Shown piece after piece: positions 58,521 to 64,000 of a DNA stretch of 64,000 nt; the first letter of the stretch is position 1, and each line of letters opens with the position of its first letter. The notes beneath the pieces are model-generated. The model was not told the DNA's origin. It ran no database searches and worked only from the letters and a program-made list of their open reading frames with translations. The DNA is taken from assembly GCA_028571685.1 (NCBI GenBank), contig CM053140.1:63246201-63310200 (forward strand), read 5' to 3'. A program made the translations under genes and the position numbers. This stretch comes from Heterohyrax brucei. Lineage: Eukaryota; Chordata; Mammalia; Hyracoidea; Procaviidae.

Positions 58521-60286
58521 TCTGTCTTCCCACCCAAAGGGACTTTATCCATCTGAGAGTCCTGAGATTCTAGAATTTACCTCTGCCAGCTCCTCCCCAA
58601 CCGGAGAACAATCTGAAACTATTTCTTCCTGAAGGCAGGGTGAGGATCAGTAGCTCCAGGGGCTCCCTCCCCCTCCCGCAGCCATACCTCACTGTGGTCT
58701 GGCTGAGGGTGGTGAGCAGTGTCTGCACCAGGGGCTCTAAGTCTCTACAGGAACTCTGCAGACCTAGTTGGTAGCCCTAGGTAATAAAAGCTCTTGGAAA
58801 CCCCCCCCTATTGCCTTGGAAACCTGTGGGCCCCCTCACTGACCCTGCTGCCACACATTATCCTGCCCAATCCACTCTTTCCAGATCTTGAAGGAGCAGA
58901 GAGATGCCCTCAGCCCACACCTACCACCCTTCCCCTGATGATAGGTCTTTGGAGCATCAGGCAGCTCTGAGAGCCCCACGCCATGGCAGTCTCCACCCCA
59001 AGTGTCAGTCAGAGGAACAAGGTTGAGAATAGTGGCATCCAGGATCGCAGGCCCCCTAACATGGGAGTGCAATCTTGGCAAGTGAGGCCCCCCACTTACA
59101 CACAGCCTGAAATTTCACCATTGGTGGCACATTCCTTTTGGTCTTACAGGCCTTGTAGTCTTCCAGAAGCCCCTGGAAAGGGGACCCCTTGCAAAGTTAT
59201 CCCCCAGCACTTTACATCTTCCAGATCTCCCTGCTCATGCAGTGTTATGGGTGACAAAACTGAGGTGCAAATACGAGAACAACCTGGTGCAAATTCACAC
59301 AGCGAGTCAACAGGGACCGTAGAACCCTTATCTCCTTATAGCACCCCCCTTCCACTGACCCCGAGGTTCTGCTTGGTCACTTTGGGAGAGAGGTAGGATG
59401 GAAGAGGGCCCCAGAGTTCTGGAGCAGTGGACTTTAAGCGCCCAGCCCCTCAGTACCCCAGGCCACATTGGCCTGGCTGCACAGGCTGTCACCCACCCCC
59501 CCTGTCTGTTTCCTCTGCCACACATACCTTATCCTGGGGGTGAGCCTCAGCTGGGACCTCTTGGAGCAGGGAACTCCACAGCACCTCTCTCTCTCTCTCT
59601 CCCTGTGCTTTCTCTCTTCTTTCCCTTTCTCCTTGCAGCTGCTGTCCGCTCCACCCCAGCCAGCCCAGCCCCACCAGCTGCAGCTTGGCCCCTGGGGACC
59701 CACCCCCCAACTCACCAGGCAGGAAAAGACAAGAAGGTGGGAATGTTGCAGGACCTCTTCAGGAGCCACCAGGAAAGAGAAGGGTCAGACAGAGGTCACA
59801 GAGTCCACCCCTGCCCTTGCTGGGGTGAAGAAGGAAAGGAAAGGTCTTGGTGGGTTCTGGAGTCCAGGCCAGTGCTGGGAAAAGGGGAGCTTTAGTGCCA
59901 CCTGCTGGCACTTCTAGGTATAACTCTGGGTGAATTTAGGGCATTGGGAGGGGGAGATGGCTGAGGCTGAAGGTTTGAGAAGGATGATTCCCGAAGGACC
60001 GCCAGTTTGGAAGTATTTGAAGAGCTGTGGCTGTGGAAGTCCAGCCTTCTGAGGCCCCACGTTGCGCACAGTGTTGGGACATTATGCATCTAGAGTCCGG
60101 GAGACTGTCAGCTCGTGGGAACGGGGTCTGTGGTGGGGAGAGCTGGGAGGAGGCTGTCAGGACCGTCTGTACACCATTCCTTGGCATAAAGCTGGGCATG
60201 CAGAAGGTGCTCAATAAAGGGTTTTCAAATGTGTAGAATAAATTCATTTTCCAGCATTTGCTGACTACCTGCTAGTACTGAAGTTC
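58521..60286. other. Intergenic DNA without recognised gene
   Basis: Long overlapping open frames (59398-59895, 59468-59917, 59434-59769) occur on both strands in GC-rich DNA and show no family resemblance or splice pattern. A (CT)n run lies at about 59585-59602. Scattered MIR-like phrases occur (GGGTGACAAAACTGAGGTGC near 59250; TAAAGCTGGGCATGCAGAAGGTGC near 60187). Confidence 0.6.
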
Positions 60287-60490
60287 CCAGGTGATGCAAA
60301 TGGTTAACATGTTTGGCTGCTAAACAAAACGTTGGGGGGTTTGAGTCCACCCAGAGTTCCCTCCGAAGAAAGACCTGGTGATCTACTTCTGAAAAATCAT
60401 CTATTGAAATCCCTATGGAGCATAGTCCTACTGTGATACTCATGGGGCCTCTGTGAGTAGAAACAGACTCAACTACAACTGGTTTTTACT
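60287..60490 (+). repeat. AfroSINE, longer subfamily, sense
   Basis: Head CCCAGGTGATGCAAATGG and GGTTAACATGTTTGGCTGCTAA. It also has an extra central block, GAAAGACCTGGTGATCTACTTC and AAAATCATCTATTGAAATCCC, which the other copies lack. The end is TCAACTACAACTGGTTTTT. A distinct subfamily of the same SINE. Confidence 0.88.
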
Positions 60491-61960
60491 ATTGACCAGG
60501 CAGGCTCTGTGCAACTTTCTATAAATACAGCAGTGAGAGAAAATGATGGGAACTCATGAATGGGGATCTGGGTGGGGGCTGGGGCATGGGCCTCTGTTCC
60601 CCCAAGCTGCACTGGACCCCATTTGGAGGACTCCACAGATGTCTCCTGGGAAACTGGTTGGCCATTCACAGGTTGGCACCTTGTGGGATCACCAGCATTT
60701 GGACCCTTCTGGGTGCCCAGAGCTGGCTCGAATTCAGCACTAACCCAGGCTGAGATATCCAAGACAGACCTCAGGCAACCATTTAGAATGCGGAGACTCC
60801 TCTTCACAGCCTGAAGTGCTAGGTTCTGTGTAGAGTGCCCCCTAGACGCACACCCTAAATCACAGGAAGAATGGAGAGAAAGGCCAGAAATTGCTTTGGG
60901 TGGAAATAATTGAGCATCTACGAAGAGCTTGGCTCTTTGCATGTGTGATTTCGAGTCTTAGGCTGTACGTTATTGCCTCCTTTTCCACATCAGAAAGCTG
61001 AGGCTCAGGGAAGGGAAGAGACTTGCTCTGGGTCACAGGGCAGTGAGGTGGAGTCAGGTCTCAAATTCAGGTGTGTAGTTCAAGTTCAGGATGCTGTCCA
61101 CTCTGCCTACTACATGCCCTCATCCCTCTGCAGCTCTCAGGACCACAGGTGGGGTCCCAGGGGTCACCAGAGGACACCAACGCTCCTTCCCTGGAGGCTC
61201 TGAGGGGGCATCTTGCTCACGGAGGCTGTTGCTAAATCTAGGGAAGGGGCCCACTCAACCCCTACCCAACCCCAAACTTCCCATGTGCTGAGCACATTAT
61301 GTATATATAAGCCTCTTAGAATCCTCACAACTCTGAGAAATTAGGAGTATTTTACCTGTTTCACAGATAGGGAAACTGAGACTCAAAGAGCCCTAGGTCA
61401 TACAGCTGGGAGATACTGGTCTGACCTATTTAACCTATTTAACCCCTGAAAGCCCACATCACAGAAATGATGAGGCCAGTCCAGTACAATGTTTCCTAAG
61501 AGCCAGTGCTGGGCCAGCTGTGGCTGTGTGCTCAGGACACAGTGGTGAACCAGTCTGGCCTGAACCCCTGAGGATCTTACAAGGGTAGAAGAGGAAGCAC
61601 ATCTTAAATTACACAGAGGGGCCTGCCCTCTGAAACAGGAGGCACCAGGGCTCTGCAGTGGGTGTAAGAAAATATTAACTTGAGAGGAAAACAGGGAGGT
61701 CTTCTTCAAGAAGGTGATGTCTGAGCATAATAAGCATGACAGGTGGTAATTAGTCAAATGAGCTAAAAGGGCCTGAGTGTAAGTAAAAGGAACAATTGAC
61801 CTTGAGGCTTGGGAGAGCATAGTGTTTTAGGTGGAGGGTGTTTATGTGGGGTGACAGGGGTAGGCAAGGTTGCCACAAGCTGTGGGCTGTGGCAGTAGGA
61901 AAAGGACAAATGGAAATGTATTAAAAGACTGTTCTGAGCTTGAAAGAGAAGTCAGGCTAG
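60491..61960. other. Intergenic DNA with MIR and L2 relics
   Basis: Antisense MIRs at about 60905-61085 (AAGCTGAGGCTCAGGGAAGGG) and 61305-61400 (ACAGATAGGGAAACTGAGAC), and L2-like DNA at about 61490-61830. No gene recognised. Confidence 0.65.
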
Positions 61961-62260
61961 CAAGTCATTCAGCATATATTTATTGAGCACCTACTAAGTA
62001 CCAGGTACTGTGTTAGGCTCTAGGAACACACAGGGAACAAAAGCACAAGGCCCCACCCACATGGATCTCATATTCCATGGGAAGAGCCCAGTAATTAACA
62101 GGTGAGCTACCAACTAAATAAAATACCTTCTGAGACCACAGGGGCTAGGGAAACCGAGTGATGTGGTGGAGAGTAGCTGGGTGTCAGGATGCCAGGTAGC
62201 AGGGTCTGAGGGCGTGACGATCATCTGAACCGAGACCTGGAGGAGGAAAAGAGGCAGGAA
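61961..62260 (-). repeat. L2 LINE relic, antisense
   Basis: TCATTCAGCATATATTTATTGAGC, CACCTACTAAGTACCAGGTAC and AGGAACACACAGGGAAC are the reversed L2 3' end; GACCTGGAGGAGG near 62232 continues the element. Confidence 0.75.
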
Positions 62261-62862
62261 TAAAACATGTCACCCAAGGGTGTCCCAGCAGATGCAGAGG
62301 CTGTGGGGCAGGAGTCGGCTTGGCATGTTCAGGAAACCGAGAGGAGCCAATGAGACTGGCGCCTGGTGGGCAACAAGGAGGAGGTGAGGGCAGCTAGGGT
62401 GAAACAGTACAGAGCCTGGGAAGTGTGCAAGGGAACTGGGATTACTGTCGCTCACTATGGGAAGCTTCAGGGAGTGCTGTGGTCGGACTACCCTTTTGAA
62501 AGGCTCACTTTGCTGACTCTGGTGTGCAGACCACAGAACACAGGAGTGGGGGTTGGGCACCTCTGAGCAGGCAAGGAGGCAGCTCCAGTCGCCTGGATAG
62601 AAATGATCCTGTCTTGGCCAGGGGGTGTCAGGGAACAGAGAGAAAAGTGGAGGGAGGATTCAGGACACTGTGAACAGGAGGAGCTGATGCTCAGTGCCTC
62701 AGACCTTGAACTTGACTTTTGCCTCTTGAGAGTCTCAGCTGCAAGCCACAGTCACTCAAGAGCAGTGGGGCCAGAGGTCCTAATTCAGGGAGCCCAGAAG
62801 TGGATGGCAGCAGCAGAAAATAGACACAGCTGAGGTAAAACCTCTTTCTTCCTGTGTAGGGT
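62261..62862. other. Intergenic DNA, nothing recognised
   Basis: About 600 bp of purine-rich plus-strand sequence. The open frame at 62603-62833 has no motif. Confidence 0.5.
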
Positions 62863-63028
62863 CAGTGAAAAGAGGAAGACCCTCAACAACGTGGACTGAC
62901 ACGGTGGCTGAACCAATGGGCTCAGGCATGATGACTGTGGGCGTGGTGCAGGACTGGGCAGTGTCTCGTTCTGTTGTGCATGGGGTCACTATGAGCTGGA
63001 ACCAACTCCATGGCACCTAACAGCAATC
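62863..63028 (+). mobile_element. RTE LINE 3' tail
   Basis: GAAGACCCTCAACAACGTGGAC, GTGGCTGAACCAATGGGCTC, CGTGGTGCAGGACTGGGCAG and TTCTGTTGTGCATGGGGTCACT are the end of the RTE reverse-transcriptase ORF and tail, in sense orientation, 5'-truncated. Its last 40 bases (GGGTCACTATGAGCTGGAAC ... GGCACCTAACAGC) resemble the AfroSINE 3' part. Confidence 0.8.
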
Positions 63029-64000
63029 AGAACTGTGAAGAGACAAGAACCTGGGAGTCAAGCCGCCTGAGTTCAGACCTCAGCTCAGCCTCTGACTCGT
63101 TGGGTTGACCTCAGGCACCTGTTTTCACTGACAAAGGGGGGCCATCAAAAGGGAGGGTCTCAGACTGAGAGGCCCACCCCACCACCCGTACCGTGGGTCT
63201 ATTCAGGGCTTCCCTCGGCCTGGGGTAACAAGGCCCTGCAGAGCCAGAGTATAGACAGTAGAGGGCGCCCGCCTCGTCCATAGTCAGCCAGGGGCTGCCT
63301 ACAGCAGGAAAAGCCCCAAGGGGACCGAACTCCAGCTGGCTGCTCTGCCTCCAGCTTTGCTTGCTCGGTCCCTGGCCCCAGGCTGCCAGCTCCCAGGTGG
63401 GCGGACCACAGACTCAGCAGCCAGGCCGAGCCTGAATCTTGCTGCTGCTGCACCACCCTGAGCCTCTGTTTCAACAGCAGCGCCTGCTTCCTAGGGTTCT
63501 GCCAAGACTTGGCAGGATGGACCACACAGAGCACTCAGCACTCAGAAAGGGCTCGGTGCATAGCACCTGCTATTTTTATTAGCAGTAGTGGCAGTTGTAT
63601 CGTATCTTGCAGTGCCTGGCACAGAAGGTGCCCAATCATTGGTAGCTGTAATGACAATGACAACGATGATGAAGGGCCTCAGTAATTATTTATCTCGAGT
63701 TCCCTAATCATGGAGGCTCCAGTGTCGACTGATTGGGATGTCTCCAGTGACTGAGTTCACCACCTGCCCACCAGCATGTTTTTGCTTTTGTTGAAAGCTG
63801 CCTTCTGGAAGACCATCCCCGCCAACTCTCTGCTCCGAGTGAGTTCTGGTGGTCAGCCTCTGGCTTCAGGATCTCTCATGTCTTCAGGGTTGGCCTGAGA
63901 GGCCAGAGAAAAGATAAGGGAGCTGGGAACCTGGCAGCTGAATTCCTGCTTTTGCTAGAAGGGAATCCACAAGTGAACCAAGCCAGCACCCTCAGAAGTA
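63029..64000. other. Intergenic end of window
   Basis: A sense MIR lies at about 63030-63130 (GGGAGTCAAGCCGCCTGAGTTC, TTGACCTCAGGCACC). The rest has no recognised gene. HPCA, the next gene on the human map, does not appear to be reached. Confidence 0.6.

Noticed and set aside
59398..59917. Open frames of 149-165 codons on the plus strand
   Set aside because: Two frames are open at once with low-complexity Pro/Ser/Leu composition; no family motif, and CT repeats are involved.
57900..64000. Hippocalcin (HPCA), the next gene in human order
   Set aside because: No EF-hand or N-myristoylation coding sequence was found; human spacing suggests it starts beyond the window.

Overview
The window is mammalian nuclear DNA, almost certainly from an elephant or a close paenungulate relative. 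At least twelve full or partial copies of a tRNA-derived SINE lie on both strands. Its head reads GAAACCCTGGTGGC and its tail GGTTTGGTTTTGG, which is the AfroSINE type known from Afrotheria. The two genes present, S100PBP (+) and FNDC5 (-), converge as they do on human 1p35.1.

Positions 1 to about 41,900 carry no exon I can recognise. I read them as the last-but-one intron of S100PBP. They are a dense stack of transposons: MaLR-type LTRs, a dead mariner, fragments of an old antisense L1, two nearly complete L1s in tandem on the minus strand (18107-26261 and 26647-34075), an old ERVL-MaLR provirus (12048-16283) split by a younger L1, a compact MaLR-like provirus with two almost identical LTRs (6632-8398), and an antisense ERVL pol relic (about 35.4-39.5 kb). 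The relic contains a 224-bp inverted repeat with one mismatch.

Positions 41,925-46,775 hold the last two coding exons of S100PBP and its 3' UTR. Positions 46.8-49.7 kb are intergenic. Positions 49.77-57.8 kb hold FNDC5, the precursor of the secreted hormone irisin. All six exons can be placed and give a 212-residue type I membrane protein: signal peptide, one fibronectin III domain, transmembrane helix, short tail. It starts in a GC-rich CpG island. Its features of note are an ATG start codon, a GC donor overlapping a GT donor 4 nt downstream whose use would give a soluble ectodomain, and a last exon whose splice acceptor lies in a MIR-like sequence.

Positions 57.9-64 kb lie upstream of FNDC5 and contain old MIR and L2 relics, one long-form AfroSINE and an RTE LINE tail. 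No rRNA, tRNA gene, CRISPR array or bacterial feature was seen. The strongest calls rest on protein-family recognition and splice-site reading by eye. Repeat family names come from remembered consensus patterns, not from a database search.
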